Shown: positions 63,436-64,000 of the stretch, one piece after another
Position numbering within the stretch: the first letter of the stretch is position 1
Layout of the letters: every line of letters begins with the position of its first letter
Assembly: GCF_013396335.1 (NCBI RefSeq)
Contig: NZ_JABWSY010000002.1
Location: 62,296-126,295, forward strand
Direction: 5' to 3'
DNA: 64,000 nucleotides
Source of the DNA: Bacillus sp. EB106-08-02-XG196
GTDB lineage: Bacteria > Bacillota > Bacilli > Bacillales > Cytobacillaceae
Made by a program: the position numbers and the translations under genes
The notes under the pieces: generated by a model
What the model was told of the DNA's origin: nothing
What the model saw: only the letters and a program-made list of their open reading frames with translations
The model's database searches: none

Positions 63436-63986
63436 TTTTTTACTAATGCCTCTTGCAGCTGTAAATATTGAACGGCATAGGCGGTTTTAGCATCATAAAT
63501 TTTTTGTTCTTTTATATACTTAATGGCTTCATCCAGTGTTAATTCCTCAATGTTCACAAATTCATCTTCATCAAGTGCTGCTGCATTTTCTTTCTTCGTT
63601 AATCCTTCGGCAACATATAAATGAACAATCTCATCTGCAAATCCAGGTGATGTATAGAATGAGACGAGCAGCTCTAGACTTTCACATTCATACCCTGTCT
63701 CTTCCTCTAACTCCCGACGGGCACAAAGAGCAGGTTCTTCGCCTTGTTCTAACTTTCCTGCTGGTATTTCAACAATCGTCCGCTCAAGTGCTTTACGAAA
63801 TTGCTCTACCATAACAATTTTTTTATCGTCGGTGATAGCCAAAATAGCGACAGCACCTGGGTGTTTAATTATCTCTCTTTTTGACTGCTTTCCATTTGGA
63901 AGCTCAACATCCTGAAGGTGAAGACTTATGACTTTACCTGAAAAAATTTCTTCGCTATGTATTGTCTTTTCAATAAGATTACTCAT
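63432..63986 (-). CDS. nudF: ADP-ribose pyrophosphatase (Nudix)
   Basis: 184 residues. Nudix box GKLEQGEEPALCARRELEEETGY is intact (GX5EX7REUXEE). It hydrolyses ADP-ribose to AMP and ribose-5-phosphate. It is the first gene of an operon with the endonuclease Q-like gene, which starts within its end (4-base overlap). The start ATG at 63986 lies close to the window edge, so no promoter can be seen. Confidence 0.95.
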   Translation of the reverse strand: MSNLIEKTIHSEEIFSGKVISLHLQDVELPNGKQSKREIIKHPGAVAILAITDDKKIVMVEQFRKALERTIVEIPAGKLEQGEEPALCARRELEEETGYECESLELLVSFYTSPGFADEIVHLYVAEGLTKKENAAALDEDEFVNIEELTLDEAIKYIKEQKIYDAKTAYAVQYLQLQEALVKK

Positions 63987-64000
63987 CTATATCAGCTCCT

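Overview
The window is an AT-rich chromosomal segment of a spore-forming member of the Bacillaceae. Nearly every gene has a recognisable Bacillus subtilis counterpart and the order follows the hepS to nudF stretch of that chromosome. The forespore and mother-cell genes (spoIVA, sleB-ypeB, cotJ, spmA-spmB-dacB, spoVA, dacF-spoIIA-sigF, spoIIM) show an endospore former. The species cannot be named from the sequence. About 76 genes are supported; almost all lie on the minus strand. Plus-strand exceptions are ypzI, cotJABC, fer, a 29-residue YjcZ-like gene and ypuF.

Layout, low to high coordinates: (1) 1-10.3 kb: partial hepS, folE-mtrB, hbs, spoIVA, yphF-yphE, gpsA, der, yphA, ypzI and fni. (2) 10.3-19.8 kb: ypfD, plsC, cmk, ypfB, sleB-ypeB, prsW, ansA, ypdA and an intact gudB. 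(3) 20-29.5 kb: mecB, then a stretch with a MerR-like regulator, a phosphoesterase, a small membrane protein, a CBS protein and the opposed cotJ operon, then ypbF-E-D, recS, ypbB and fer. (4) 29.5-43.1 kb: an FMN-riboswitch-controlled ribU, an M23/LysM peptidase, sigX-rsiX, resABC-resDE, rluB, spmAB and dacB. (5) 43.2-49.7 kb: sodF, ypuI, an unrecognised gene, scpAB, two very small genes, ypuF, ribT and lysA. (6) 49.8-64 kb: a shortened spoVA operon, dacF and the spoIIA operon, the deoB-punA-pdp nucleoside operon, xerD, yqzK, fur, spoIIM, an EndoQ-type nuclease and nudF.

Functional modules: the sigF switch (spoIIAA, spoIIAB, sigF) sits behind a good sigma-H promoter with 0A boxes. ResABC cytochrome c biogenesis adjoins its ResDE regulator. 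SigX and RsiX are preceded by a clear ECF promoter that suggests autoregulation. ScpA and ScpB belong to the SMC condensin. The nucleoside genes form a salvage operon with two palindromes upstream.

Signals beyond ordinary annotation: (a) two copies of a non-autonomous mobile element (5308-5577 and 31388-31812) with imperfect terminal inverted repeats and probable 8-bp target duplications. Each carries a 52-bp-period array (3 and 6 units) of 41-nt hairpins whose stems covary. (b) A possible C-rich structured RNA between gpsA and its terminator, folding as a three-way junction (5594-5723). (c) A spoVA operon without spoVAC, spoVAD and spoVAEB, with a dispersed short repeat at the exact junction. 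(d) A three-copy motif around the fer promoter and two palindromes upstream of deoB. (e) Several very small genes, including a 30-residue membrane protein beside lysA.
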